Origin: Prosthecobacter debontii
GTDB taxonomy: Bacteria > Verrucomicrobiota > Verrucomicrobiia > Verrucomicrobiales > Verrucomicrobiaceae
Assembly (NCBI RefSeq): GCF_900167535.1
Contig: NZ_FUYE01000004.1
Location: forward strand, 412,709 to 476,708
DNA length: 64,000 bases
Reading direction: 5' to 3'
Positions 53,133 to 62,830 of this stretch are shown here, piece by piece (position 1 is the stretch's first letter; each line of letters opens with the position of its first letter). The translations under genes and the position numbers were made by a program. The notes under the pieces were generated by a model, which did no database searches, was not told the origin of the DNA, and saw only the letters and a program-made list of their open reading frames with translations.

Positions 53133-55118
53133 TCAGACAGCAGCGGTTTGGATGCGGCGACGGATGGCGAGAGCCAAGCCAACACAAATCACCAGGAGCG
53201 GCACGACCAGGAAGTTCAACAGCGTGATCATGGACTCGGTGAAGTCGATGTCCTTGTTCTGAGCTTTCTTGATCTCACGGATCTCACGGTTGATGGAGAC
53301 TTGAGTCACGCGCAGTTCCTCCAGTTCCTTGATCTGACGAGGGTCAGCCAACTGTCCGTTTTTCACACGAAGAGGGCCCATTTTTTGAGCGGTTTCATCC
53401 AGCTTGGCCTGCAGAGCTTGCAGCTTCGGACGGAAGTCGCGTTCCACCTTCTCACGCAGCTCGTCCATCTTGGTGAAAGGACGCTGAGTGGAGGCACGGC
53501 TGCGAATTTGAATCAAATCCCCGCCACCGCTGAGCATTTCCACGGTGTTCAGCATGAGTGGAAGATTGGAGTTCACAGCGACGAGACCCCCAGTCATGCC
53601 ATCCTGCTGCACGCAGAGCGCATCGAACATCATGTCAGCATCGGAGAACAGTACCACGACGCCTTCGTTGCTGACGGATTCTTTGATGGTGCCATCGGAG
53701 ATCTCGATCTCTTTTTTTGCTTCTGGCTTCGCATCAGCCTTGGGTTCTTCGGCTGCTGGAGCAGGGGCTTCCGCGGTTTTCGGAGCGGTCGCATCTTCCT
53801 GAGCTCCACCGGATTCAGGAGAAGCCGCAGGACCTTTGGGTTTACCACCCGGGAAAGCGGTTTTGAACTTACCAGTCAAGCGCACGACCATAGGCTGGCG
53901 GCGGCCACTCGGGTTGAAGTTTGTCAGACGCTCGCGGGTCAATCTTTCGGCCTCCGTGGAGTCGATCAATTCACTGGCTTCTGAGCTGCTGACCAGGACG
54001 GTGGATTCGATGCCTTCTTTTTTGTCGAAGGTCAAAGAACCCGCCATCAGCATGCGCAGAGACTGAAGGTCCGAGGTGATGCGGTCTGTTGGGTTGAGGG
54101 CCTCCCGAGGCAATTGCAACTCGACGGGGTTTTGTCCGCCCTGTGCCATGCCACGATAGTTCACGTCGGCAATGATCTGAGTTTTATTGTACGTGACACC
54201 CCAAGCTTTGAAGAGATTCGGAAGATCCGAAGCTGGATTGATCACACCACCAGGTTGGCCGGTCATCGGGTTCGGCTGGTTGCTGTAAACTCGCTGCGCC
54301 ACGATGCTCTGTGGATCGACAAGAGCGATCACTTTGCCGCCTTTTAGCAGATACTGATCGATCGCATATTCTGCGAGTTCGTTGATATCCGCAGGGTGAA
54401 CGACCAGAAGCGTGTTGATATCGGCATCAATTTTATCCGCTCCCATGGGAACCTCACGCACTTCATAATCCATGCGCAGACGCTGAATCAGAATCCACGG
54501 ATCTTGCCCGCGCTGACGCTGATAAGGGAACATCGGAGAACCCATAATCGGCATGGCACTCATCACCCCAATGATGGTCTTGGAGTTCTTGGAAACCTTC
54601 TGGATGGCACGAGCCACATTATATTCCAAGGCGGTCTCCTCATTGGGATTCAGGAAAGGCAGCACTTCTTTCTGGGCCGCCGACTGGATGGCCATGCCCA
54701 GATAGATGTTATCGCCGTTCTGGTTCACCGTCATGCCTTGGAGGTCATCTTCACGAGCCCGGTCTTCGTCTTCCGTATTCGGATTCGGATTCAGTTTCTC
54801 GAGGATGAGTTTGCCCTTGGCCGCCTTTTGGAATTCCAAAAGCATGTCTTGGACGGCACTGGCGTGCGTCTTGAGCATCGGCGGCATAACACGGTCTTCC
54901 GTCGTCACGTAGAAACGGATGGTGACCGGTTTGTCTGGATTGAGCCGATCCAGAATGTTTCGGGTGCCCTGGGAGAGGGTGTAGAGTTTATCTTCCGTCA
55001 GATCGACCCGGAAGTTGCCCAGTCCGAGGCCGCCCACGAGGAAGTTCAAAGCCACGACAATGGCGATCACCAGCAGCGCGGTGATGCCTGCGGTTCCTTC
55101 TTTGCTGTTCAGATTCAT
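53133..55118 (-). CDS. GldG-like ABC-transport auxiliary protein
   Basis: The 661-residue protein has an N-terminal transmembrane helix (ITALLVIAIVVALNFLVGG), a large periplasmic GldG-type part (FRVDLTEDKLYTLSQGTRNI, KPVTIRFYVTTEDRVMP, LLVVHPADINELAEYAIDQY, KGGKVIALVDP), a charged low-complexity Glu/Ala/Pro-rich stretch and a C-terminal helix (LLNFLVVPLLVICVGLALA). The family (ABC_transp_aux) works with a GldA/GldF-like ABC transporter in gliding or polysaccharide export. It overlaps none of its neighbours; gaps are 31-39 bases. Confidence 0.9.
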   Translation of the reverse strand: MNLNSKEGTAGITALLVIAIVVALNFLVGGLGLGNFRVDLTEDKLYTLSQGTRNILDRLNPDKPVTIRFYVTTEDRVMPPMLKTHASAVQDMLLEFQKAAKGKLILEKLNPNPNTEDEDRAREDDLQGMTVNQNGDNIYLGMAIQSAAQKEVLPFLNPNEETALEYNVARAIQKVSKNSKTIIGVMSAMPIMGSPMFPYQRQRGQDPWILIQRLRMDYEVREVPMGADKIDADINTLLVVHPADINELAEYAIDQYLLKGGKVIALVDPQSIVAQRVYSNQPNPMTGQPGGVINPASDLPNLFKAWGVTYNKTQIIADVNYRGMAQGGQNPVELQLPREALNPTDRITSDLQSLRMLMAGSLTFDKKEGIESTVLVSSSEASELIDSTEAERLTRERLTNFNPSGRRQPMVVRLTGKFKTAFPGGKPKGPAASPESGGAQEDATAPKTAEAPAPAAEEPKADAKPEAKKEIEISDGTIKESVSNEGVVVLFSDADMMFDALCVQQDGMTGGLVAVNSNLPLMLNTVEMLSGGGDLIQIRSRASTQRPFTKMDELREKVERDFRPKLQALQAKLDETAQKMGPLRVKNGQLADPRQIKELEELRVTQVSINREIREIKKAQNKDIDFTESMITLLNFLVVPLLVICVGLALAIRRRIQTAAV

Positions 55119-55149
55119 AAAGAGTCTCAGGTGTTGAAGTGTGTTCCCA

Positions 55150-55908
55150 TTAAGCGCGCTTCGAGCGCAGACCGATGTGTGTCGCGATCAAGGACACCAC
55201 GATAACGGAGATGAAATAGAGGACGTCACGGAAGACGAAGATGCCCTTGGTCATCTCAAAGAAGTGGTCCATGAAACTGAGGTAACTCACAAAACGCACG
55301 GAAGATTCCAAAGAGCTGGGCAGCGTCCTCACGATCGAGTCCACGATGCCGGGATAACCGATCAAAGTCAGACCGATGCAAAGGGCCACAGACACGATGA
55401 AGCAAACCACTTGGCTGCGAGTATAGGCACTGACAGCACTGGTGACCGCCAAGCAACCTAAGGCATACAAATAGCTGGCCACATAGCCGGTGATGATTGG
55501 ACCTGGATCTGGATTTCCCAGCCAAGAAATCGTGATCACTACAGGGAATGTGAGGGAGAGGCCGATGAGCCAGACCAAGGCAGCCGCGACGAATTTACCG
55601 ATGATAGCCTGCCAGGGAGAAAGTGGCATGGTCATCAACAATTCGAAGGTGCCAAGGCGATGCTCTTCTGACCACAGGCGCATGCCGACAGCGGGAGCCA
55701 ACACGATGTAAATCCAGGGATGCCAGAAGAAGAAGGGCTGGGTCAGGGATGCATTGTCCGTATCCAAAAGCCTACCGAAGAAGAAGGTGAATCCCATCGA
55801 CGCCAGGAGGTAAATGACGACAATCACATAGAGCACAGGCGAATTGAAGTAGGAGAGGAACTCCCGCTTGAAGATCGCCAAAGTGTTTGCGAAATCTCTG
55901 CTTTTCAT
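55150..55908 (-). CDS. ABC-2 type transporter permease (GldF-like)
   Basis: The 252-residue protein has six transmembrane helices and typical ABC-2 permease blocks: KREFLSYFNSPVLYVIVVIYL, FFWHPWIYIVLAPAVGMRLW, EEHRLGTFELLMTMPLSPWQA. These place it in the GldF family. It is followed by GldG and DUF4340 proteins and preceded by the ATPase. Confidence 0.92.
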   Translation of the reverse strand: MKSRDFANTLAIFKREFLSYFNSPVLYVIVVIYLLASMGFTFFFGRLLDTDNASLTQPFFFWHPWIYIVLAPAVGMRLWSEEHRLGTFELLMTMPLSPWQAIIGKFVAAALVWLIGLSLTFPVVITISWLGNPDPGPIITGYVASYLYALGCLAVTSAVSAYTRSQVVCFIVSVALCIGLTLIGYPGIVDSIVRTLPSSLESSVRFVSYLSFMDHFFEMTKGIFVFRDVLYFISVIVVSLIATHIGLRSKRA

Positions 55909-55946
55909 GAGGTGATTTTAAAAGATCTGAAAGAGTTCTGGAGGAA

Positions 55947-56675
55947 TCATTTCGCCGTATCCGGACGCGTAATGGCGCGGAAAACTTCGTCTAAAGTATT
56001 GACTCCCGGCACGAGCTTTTTGAGCTGATCAGGGGTGCCATCAGCCACAATTTTACCGCGATCGATGATGATCGCTCGGGAGCAAGCGGCTTCCACTTCT
56101 TCCAGAATGTGCGTGGAGAAGATGATGGCCTTACTCTCGCCCATGCGGCGGATCAGGCCGCGCACTTCATGTTTCTGATTCGGGTCCAGACCATCGGTTG
56201 GCTCGTCCAAAATGAGCACATCAGGATCGTGAATGATGCTCTGGGCAAAGCAGGTGCGATGACGATAACCTTTGGAAAGGGTATCCACGCTCTGGTTGCG
56301 AACAGAGTCCAGGAAGCACAGTTCAAGCACGCGATCGATGGCCTTGTTACGGGCTGTTCCTGTAAGGCCACGCATCTCTGCACAAAAACCCAGGAAGCTG
56401 GCCACGGTCATGTCCGAATACAAAGGGGCATTTTCCGGGAGATACCCAATGGAGCGCTTGGCTAACTCGGGTTCTTCCAACATGTCAAAATTGCCGATTT
56501 TAATGCTTCCAGAGGTAGGACGGAAATAACCCGTCACCATTCTCATCGACGTGGATTTGCCGGCACCGTTCGGCCCTAGAAAGCCGAGCACCTGGCCTTT
56601 TTCGACAGAGAAGGAGACGTCATCCACCGCCACCTTGCTGCCGAACACTTTTCGGAGGTTTTGAACTTGGATCAT
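55947..56675 (-). CDS. ABC transporter ATP-binding protein (GldA-like)
   Basis: The protein of 242 residues has Walker A LGPNGAGKST, Walker B DVLILDEPTDGLDP and H-loop IFSTHILEE. The signature reads LSKGYRHR instead of LSGGQ, a variant also usual in the GldA-type/CcmA-like exporters. It powers the GldF-like permease. An upstream in-frame extension to 56780 is not supported. It is the first gene of the operon. Confidence 0.93.
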   Translation of the reverse strand: MIQVQNLRKVFGSKVAVDDVSFSVEKGQVLGFLGPNGAGKSTSMRMVTGYFRPTSGSIKIGNFDMLEEPELAKRSIGYLPENAPLYSDMTVASFLGFCAEMRGLTGTARNKAIDRVLELCFLDSVRNQSVDTLSKGYRHRTCFAQSIIHDPDVLILDEPTDGLDPNQKHEVRGLIRRMGESKAIIFSTHILEEVEAACSRAIIIDRGKIVADGTPDQLKKLVPGVNTLDEVFRAITRPDTAK

Positions 56676-56938
56676 ACTGTCACTATCATGGTTGTTGGGG
56701 GTTGTCGTAGAGAGGAGCCTTGTGAGACAATGAGTCACTCCCTTGCGTTCAAAAACGCGAGGGCGTTTTATGGGTGACACCGTTCATTTTGCAAACGAAT
56801 TTTCCTCTTCAAAGGCCTGAACGTCGGTCACTTTTGCAAAAGTCAGAATAAATGAATCTGATGAAGGCTATGATACGTTTCTATCCTTCCGCGTTAAAAC
56901 CTGAACACTTACCAGACCTGCTCTCGGCTTCTTCAGGA

Positions 56939-58390
56939 TCAGTCTCGGTCTTTGGGGATGCTCAGTTCGGACGTTCCCTCCATTTTAATGGGAGGCAGTT
57001 TTTCGGCTAATAGTGCTCTCAAGTCATGAAGAACAGCGCTGTGTTGAGCACTCGACGCGAGATTCGTGTACTCATGGGGATCTTCTTGATGATCGTAGAG
57101 CTCGATGCCATCCCGACCTTCATTCCACTCTGTGCAACGCCACCGATCTGTGCGCACACTGCGCCCCCAGAATTCGGCGTTAGCTCCTCTTCGAGCTTGA
57201 GTGAAGGCCGCGTTATGGATGGAGGATGCGGGATTTTCGAGGATCGGGCGCAGGCTCTGGCCCTGCACATGCGCTGGGAGCGGGACTTCGCATAGATCAC
57301 ACAAAGTCGGATAGAGATCCAGCAGCTCAGCGAGAGCCGCCGTGCGTTGTCCATTCCCTGCACTTCCGGGAGCTAAAATGATCAGAGGCACCCCTGCGCT
57401 TTCCTCAAACAAGCTACGCTTATGCCAGAGCTCATGCTCTCCCAGATGCCAGCCGTGGTCACTGGTGAAGATCACGACGGTGTTCCCCAGCAGTCCCTGC
57501 TCGCGTAAGGCATCCATTAGTTTACCGGCCTGAGCGTCCACATAGCTGACACAGGCCAAATAAGCTCGGATGGCAGCCTTTCGTTGTTCCGGTGTGGCCG
57601 AGAGTGTGTAACCAGGCACGGCTCCGTTACGGGCTGGCGCAGGAATATCCGCCACATCGTCGGCGGGTGCCTCGGGGAGGGTGATGCTGTCCAGGGGATA
57701 AAGATCGAAGTATTTGGCCGGAGCTACCAGAGGTAGATGGGGACGATGAAAACCGACGGCGAGGAAGAAGGGCCTTTCGGAGTCTCGTTTTTTTAACCAA
57801 TCCATCGCGGTGAGGGCAAAACCTCCGTCACAGAGCGTTTCATCGGAGACGGGGATCTCCTGCCAGGAAAGTCCTTGTCGTTTACCGGTTTTGATTTGCA
57901 CCACCGACTCTCGTTTGGGCGGATAAGGACGCTCATCCTTGAAGGGGGTGCCAAAGTCCCAAGCCTGCGGATCATCCATGCTCTCTAGGCCTGTGGGAAT
58001 CCCAAGGTGGAAGATCTTACCACAACGTGCCGTGGAGTAGCCCTGTTGACGAAAATGATGGGGCAGCGTCAGCACTCCCGGGACATTGTCATACAGGTTG
58101 TCCGCATTATCCGTAACACGCGTCTGGTTAGGCCTCAAACCACTCATCATGGAGGACCGGGAGGGATTGCAGTGCGGGAACTGACAGTAAGCGCGGCTGA
58201 ATAGAACGCCACGCTTCGCCAGCGCATCCAGATGTGGCGTCTTGGCTTGGGGATGACCGTAACAGCCTAAAGTCACCGCCAGATCATCGGAGACCATCAG
58301 CAGGACGTTAGGTTTTGCGGAGGCTGCCGAGAGAGGAAGAGCCAGAATGGCAGCGAAAAGACAAGGAGCCAGGAGGAGACGCTGGATCAT
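56939..58390 (-). CDS. Exported sulfatase, iduronate-2-sulfatase-like
   Basis: The 483-residue protein has a signal peptide, metal-binding NVLLMVSDDL, and the sulfatase signature CNPSRSSMMSG at C74, whose cysteine becomes formylglycine in the mature enzyme. SDHGWHLGEHELWHKRSLFE is the second conserved block, as in iduronate-2-sulfatases. It likely removes sulfate esters from polysaccharides, in keeping with the uronate pathway in this genome. It is the third gene of the operon with the beta-propeller and DUF1080 genes. No true FGE maturase lies nearby. Confidence 0.95.
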   Translation of the reverse strand: MIQRLLLAPCLFAAILALPLSAASAKPNVLLMVSDDLAVTLGCYGHPQAKTPHLDALAKRGVLFSRAYCQFPHCNPSRSSMMSGLRPNQTRVTDNADNLYDNVPGVLTLPHHFRQQGYSTARCGKIFHLGIPTGLESMDDPQAWDFGTPFKDERPYPPKRESVVQIKTGKRQGLSWQEIPVSDETLCDGGFALTAMDWLKKRDSERPFFLAVGFHRPHLPLVAPAKYFDLYPLDSITLPEAPADDVADIPAPARNGAVPGYTLSATPEQRKAAIRAYLACVSYVDAQAGKLMDALREQGLLGNTVVIFTSDHGWHLGEHELWHKRSLFEESAGVPLIILAPGSAGNGQRTAALAELLDLYPTLCDLCEVPLPAHVQGQSLRPILENPASSIHNAAFTQARRGANAEFWGRSVRTDRWRCTEWNEGRDGIELYDHQEDPHEYTNLASSAQHSAVLHDLRALLAEKLPPIKMEGTSELSIPKDRD

Positions 58391-58432
58391 AAGTGGCTCC
58401 AGAAACGTCCCCCAGCACGGACTCTATCCTCC

Positions 58433-59938
58433 TTATTGGGCAGGGATCTCGTTCAGGGTGTAATAAGCAACGGAGTGCAGGAGCGGGAGTCCTTCGCGAT
58501 TCTTCACCCCTTCCAGATGTAATTCGTGTACGTCTCCTTTTGTCAGAGGACTGATCACAAGACGGACCGTTTTACCATCGTCACTGACCTTCACGGAGCT
58601 GATTTTCGGAATGACCTCATCCACCTCAGGGCCACCATAGTCTTCACGATAGGCATACGTGAACTCGCGCATGGAGTAGCTTGAGAGATGACCTGCCGTG
58701 GCCGGATCTACAGGTTGAGTGAAGCTAACCTCGAAGCCATCGGGCTTGGCACGCATCTCGTGAATCTCAAAGGGCAGCTTGCCCGTCCATTCAAGTTTTT
58801 CAAAGCAGTAAGGCTTGCCCCCTCGAGCGCCCCAACCACGATCACTGCCCCCCACATACAAACGACCATCGGCATCCATTCGTCCACCGATGAGACCGCT
58901 GGCGAAACCACTGCGAAATGGAATCACGACACCTTGTTTGATGCCATTGACGGTTTCCAAAAACACGCGACTGACATTGCTGTGACTCTGATCCGCAATG
59001 AAGAGTTGTTTGGCAAACGGCCCAAACTTCCCTTCGCTCTCGTCGCAGACAATGAAGGTGGGCGAGTTGCCAATTTTCCCATGCACCAAATAAACGGATG
59101 GCGGTAGCAGTTGCTTAATGCGTTGACGTTCTTTGACCATGCGATCTGGATCACCTGTCGGGTTGGTCTGACCACGCTTACGGTCCCCAAGAAAAGCCTC
59201 GGGAATCGGGTCGATCGGACGCTCTCCCATGTTCGGAGCCATGGAGTACCATTCGTTGCCCGCAGGGTGACCCTGAAAGCTTCCTGGAACAAGGTGCTGG
59301 AGGGTTGAGGAACCATGCCAAGGACCTTGATTATCGACATAATAGACTTCTCCTTCAGCATCGAAACCGATGCCTCCTGGACTCCGAATGCCACTGCAGG
59401 TGGGCACCAAGCTGCCATCCGGTTTGATCTGCACCGCCCAGCCTCTGAATGGCACCTTGCTTGTGAATGACCCGGTCAAACACAGGGTGACCCAAAGATC
59501 CCCAGCCTTATCAAAGCGACTTCCAATGGCATATTCGTGGTAGTCCCCCGAGACACCCCACTGATCATTGATCGTCTCGAAGACATCAGCTCGACCATCA
59601 CCGTCTTGATCTCGAATCCGAGTGACTTCGTAACGTGTGGTGGCATACAACGCGCCATCTTTATAGGCGAGGCCAAGAACTTCATGAAGACCCGAGGCGA
59701 ACAATTGGAAACGCACCTTCGCAGGTTCCTGGGCATGCTCAACGGTCCAGATCTCCCCTCGCCGCGTGCCGAGAGCCAGTTTCCCCTGGGGAAGCAGTTC
59801 GATTGAGCCGACTTCCAAGGCGGTCTCGGTGGGAGTGGTGAAGGTGGTGATTCGATAAAAGTCTGACTCGACGGGCTCAGCAGCCCAGAGACCCGAAGTG
59901 ATCACTGCAAAGCAGCTTGAGAGGAAAGCTTTTTTCAT
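58433..59938 (-). CDS. Exported beta-propeller (PVC-type sorbosone dehydrogenase/DUF7133-like) protein
   Basis: The protein of 501 residues has a signal peptide (MKKAFLSSCFAVITSGLWA) and repeated propeller blades: RRGEIWTV, HEVLGLAYKDGALYATTRYE, IRDQDGDGRADVFETI (calcium-binding-like loop), RSPGGIGFDAEGEVYYVDNQ and GGSDRGWGARGGKPYCFEKL. Such proteins often accompany DUF1080 and cupredoxin domains. The C-terminal 120 residues form a separate beta domain. An in-frame ATG 51 bases upstream is not chosen, as it would precede the signal peptide. The substrate is not known. Confidence 0.85.
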   Translation of the reverse strand: MKKAFLSSCFAVITSGLWAAEPVESDFYRITTFTTPTETALEVGSIELLPQGKLALGTRRGEIWTVEHAQEPAKVRFQLFASGLHEVLGLAYKDGALYATTRYEVTRIRDQDGDGRADVFETINDQWGVSGDYHEYAIGSRFDKAGDLWVTLCLTGSFTSKVPFRGWAVQIKPDGSLVPTCSGIRSPGGIGFDAEGEVYYVDNQGPWHGSSTLQHLVPGSFQGHPAGNEWYSMAPNMGERPIDPIPEAFLGDRKRGQTNPTGDPDRMVKERQRIKQLLPPSVYLVHGKIGNSPTFIVCDESEGKFGPFAKQLFIADQSHSNVSRVFLETVNGIKQGVVIPFRSGFASGLIGGRMDADGRLYVGGSDRGWGARGGKPYCFEKLEWTGKLPFEIHEMRAKPDGFEVSFTQPVDPATAGHLSSYSMREFTYAYREDYGGPEVDEVIPKISSVKVSDDGKTVRLVISPLTKGDVHELHLEGVKNREGLPLLHSVAYYTLNEIPAQ

Positions 59939-59976
59939 GAGATGAAAATCCTGATTTGAAAAGACGACAGGGAGAA

Positions 59977-62325
59977 TCACTCCGGCCACGAATAGGTGAG
60001 AGTGATTTCACGCATGGCCTCAGTCAGGGGGACTAACAATTGATTCCCCACGGCGATTCCGCCGGGTGCATGAACGACAAACTTGTTTTCAAAACGACGG
60101 CCTTCTAAGGTCAGCTCACCGCCCTCGACGATGAACCCGGTGTCTTTGGGCTGAATACGTCCCGTGGCGACTTGCAGAAAGGTGCCTTGTGGTAAAGGCG
60201 CAGAGAACTTCAGCCTGCGCTTGAATTGCTGATGATCGGCCTCACCGCGATCCTCGACCTTCACACCTTTCCATTCATACATGAAAGTCGGGCAGCGTTT
60301 GGCATCCAGAAAATATCCCTTCCAAGTATAACCGGAAGCACGGTCCTGCTTTTCTGGCCAAGGAGACTCGGTGGAGGTCAATACAGCCAAGGGTTCAGCC
60401 TGAGTTGGACTGAAGACGTCGTAACCCAGCGGCGGCTGATAGCCTCCCCCACGGCTATTCCAATGTTTGGAGGCATCCATAAAAGCTCCACGCCAGACTA
60501 AAGCTAGATTCATCTGCTCAGCACTCCAGGCGATGTTGACTCCTCCTGGATATCCCACAGCGATGCCTCGATTACCGGCTCCAGCGATGAAGTTGCGATA
60601 AATCAGAGGCTCATCTTTAACGACCAAAGGAATCGGCTCGAAGTCTTTCTTTTGCTTGCCTTTAGCCCCCTGCTGCCACCCTCTGGGAGTCCACTGTGAA
60701 AAGGGGGTAATATCAAAATTGCTCCCCTTCCACGCCGCAAAGACCGCGATCTCCCCCTTGGCTTGGAAATACTCTAAGCGGAAGTCATGGAGGCCCTGTG
60801 TCAGTTGAACGCTCGCCTCCTTGATCTCATATGGATGAATTCCGTCGTGTTCGACAAGGGTCTTGCCATCCAGCTTTAGCCGGATGCCGTCATCTCCAGC
60901 GATGTAAAAGCGATAACTGCCCGTGCGCGGAGCCTCCAGCTTGGCGGTGTAAACGATACCAAACTCGTTTTTGTAATCATCCAACTGCACCTGCACGAGG
61001 TTGTCGGGAATGGCCCCTTCGCGATGCGGCTTCAGTTGAGAAAAGTCGGGCAGAGCGGTCCAAGCGCCGAGGTAAAGAGCAAATCGTAAGTCCTGCAATC
61101 CCTTCCCCAGAGGCAGTACTTTCATCTTGCCGTTCATCGTCAAGGCATGCCCCGGAAAGGTACAGACAAAGGGGTAGTCCCCGGTCTTTTCAGGCGCGGT
61201 GAAGCTGAGTGTCTCCGTTTCGTGCGGATTGAGCATGCGTGAGTGGAGCCAGATGCGTTTGTCATCAGGCACCCAGTTCCGTTTCAGAGCCTCTTCCGCG
61301 TTCTCCATCTGCTTGAGTGCCATGGCGGCCGTATCCGTGCCGGGCTGACAAAAAACGATGTTATGAGGAAGGTCATCCCCATTCTCGAAGATGACTTTGA
61401 CAGGCTGCCCTGGCCTCACGGTAAACTCCGTGAGGTCATACTTCATCTGGGCCGTCATCGTTTTGATGCGAATCACAGACGCTTTCTCGCCCGAGCTCTT
61501 TGGATTTGGCGAAGCTGCCTTGGCGGGAGTATTCGCGGTATCTTTAGCCGTCGGCTTGGTGCCAAGTTGATCGGAGTCAACCCTCAGGGGGCGTAACCAA
61601 ATGTTGCGATAGCGCACGGGATTGAGGTGATCTTGAAGCAGAAGGTCTCCTTCTTGATCCGGGGCATCGAACTCGCGTAGGTACTGCACCACAATGCCAT
61701 TGTGGATGACCGTTAACCGCGCCTTCTGATCGGGCTTGGCACGCTCAAAAAAGATGTCGTAGGTCTGCCATTCCCCGGGTTTGCGACTGGCATTCACCAT
61801 CGGCGGGTATTGGCTGTAGAGCCCAGCCGCCTGACCGTCAGGATAGGTGTCGTTCTGGTAGGAATCCAGCACCTGGATTTCGGGGAAGCCACCGATATAG
61901 ACTCCGCTGTTCCCACGTCCTTGGCCGTTGCCTGAAACGGTGCTTGGTGTGGCCCATTCAAGGTGCAATTGATAATCTCCACGGAACTTTTTCCGTGTGC
62001 GGATGCTGCCGCTTTTTCCCACGATCTCCATGCACCCATTCTCCACCTTCCACTGCGGCTGGTCATCCCCAGGCGGCGAATCCTTGCGCGGCTCGCGTTT
62101 CCACTGGGAGAGATCCTTGCCATCGAACAGCACCATCGCATCCGAAGGCGGAGCCCCCGCCTTCTCCGGCGTGCTGAATCCCGGCGGCGTGATCACCGGC
62201 GGTCGCGGACGCTGCATGTCATGCGCCCGATAGACACCGCCCGGCGTCATCGGTTGTTCTTTCTTGGGTTCCGCCGCATGTAGAGTGCCGGTCAAACCGA
62301 AGGCCAGGAGGAAAGAAAAACGCAT
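59977..62325 (-). CDS. Exported DUF1080 - cupredoxin - PA14 multidomain protein
   Basis: The 782-residue protein has a signal peptide (MRFSFLLAFGLTGTLHAAE), then a DUF1080 (3-keto-disaccharide hydrolase-type, concanavalin-like) domain (about 60-250; MVLFDGKDLSQWKRE, NSGVYIGGFPEIQVLDS, PGEWQTYDIFFER), a cupredoxin domain (about 290-400) with copper ligands in LPHNIVF and FVCTFPGHALTMNGKM, a PA14 domain (about 420-530; GSYRFYIAGDDGIRLKLDGK) and a C-terminal beta domain. It suggests an extracytoplasmic sugar-acting protein with an electron-transfer site. It is the first gene of the operon with the propeller and sulfatase genes. The ATG at 62325 precedes the signal; an open frame continues to 62589. 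Confidence 0.88.
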   Translation of the reverse strand: MRFSFLLAFGLTGTLHAAEPKKEQPMTPGGVYRAHDMQRPRPPVITPPGFSTPEKAGAPPSDAMVLFDGKDLSQWKREPRKDSPPGDDQPQWKVENGCMEIVGKSGSIRTRKKFRGDYQLHLEWATPSTVSGNGQGRGNSGVYIGGFPEIQVLDSYQNDTYPDGQAAGLYSQYPPMVNASRKPGEWQTYDIFFERAKPDQKARLTVIHNGIVVQYLREFDAPDQEGDLLLQDHLNPVRYRNIWLRPLRVDSDQLGTKPTAKDTANTPAKAASPNPKSSGEKASVIRIKTMTAQMKYDLTEFTVRPGQPVKVIFENGDDLPHNIVFCQPGTDTAAMALKQMENAEEALKRNWVPDDKRIWLHSRMLNPHETETLSFTAPEKTGDYPFVCTFPGHALTMNGKMKVLPLGKGLQDLRFALYLGAWTALPDFSQLKPHREGAIPDNLVQVQLDDYKNEFGIVYTAKLEAPRTGSYRFYIAGDDGIRLKLDGKTLVEHDGIHPYEIKEASVQLTQGLHDFRLEYFQAKGEIAVFAAWKGSNFDITPFSQWTPRGWQQGAKGKQKKDFEPIPLVVKDEPLIYRNFIAGAGNRGIAVGYPGGVNIAWSAEQMNLALVWRGAFMDASKHWNSRGGGYQPPLGYDVFSPTQAEPLAVLTSTESPWPEKQDRASGYTWKGYFLDAKRCPTFMYEWKGVKVEDRGEADHQQFKRRLKFSAPLPQGTFLQVATGRIQPKDTGFIVEGGELTLEGRRFENKFVVHAPGGIAVGNQLLVPLTEAMREITLTYSWPE

Positions 62326-62329
62326 GGTG

Positions 62330-62620
62330 ATCAAGACCCGAACAAACGCCCTGCCCTCTGGGGGTCTATCATCGGGGTGGCGTCCTTTGTCGCGCAGGAG
62401 CGCGGACTCCGAGCAAGTAGCGCCGTTGAGCCTCAACGGCCTTCTCTCGGTCGGGATTCCGTTGTCACGGCGGTTGGGGCCCAACCGCCCTACTTGGGCT
62501 CTGCCTTGCTGGATGAAGCGCGGCCTCCCGAGTCCGCAGCGGGTCGCCGGAGCGTTGGATGAGGAACTGCCGGAACCCAAGCTTGGCAAAGTGCTTGAGT
62601 CATGGGCGGGTTGATTTGTT
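62330..62620. repeat. Palindrome-rich element (REP-like)
   Basis: This stretch contains two perfect palindromes, GCCGTTGAG C CTCAACGGC (62422-62440) and GGCGGTTGG GGC CCAACCGCC (62469-62489), and outer partly complementary arms such as CAAGTAG against CTACTTG and GCGGACTC against GAGTCCGC. It can thus fold into a long branched hairpin. It is GC-rich and has no coding sense of its own. It looks like a dispersed REP-type repeat. Confidence 0.55.
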
Positions 62621-62719
62621 AAGCATCGCCAAAGATGTGGTGCTATTACGACAGGGCCGCTATGAACAGCGTGCCATCTAGCGAGGACGCGACAGCTTCC
62701 TTCGGCTAAACAAACACGC

Positions 62720-62725
62720 TATAAT
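62720..62725 (+). promoter_or_regulatory. Possible -10 box before the SIR2 gene
   Basis: TATAAT lies 105 bases before the SIR2 gene start. The -35 region 17 bases upstream (TTCCTT) is weak, so this is a low-confidence promoter. Confidence 0.3.
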
Positions 62726-62830
62726 GCGTCACATCCCAGCCGACGCCAAACAACAACTCAAGGCTGCCTAAGGGCTTAAGTCCTTGCCATTCATACCTGC
62801 CCCATTTTCCCTGATGAGCCTTTTTTCCCA

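Noticed and set aside
54396-55205. Plus-strand open frame of 269 codons
   Set aside because: Antisense to the GldG-like gene; no domain likeness.
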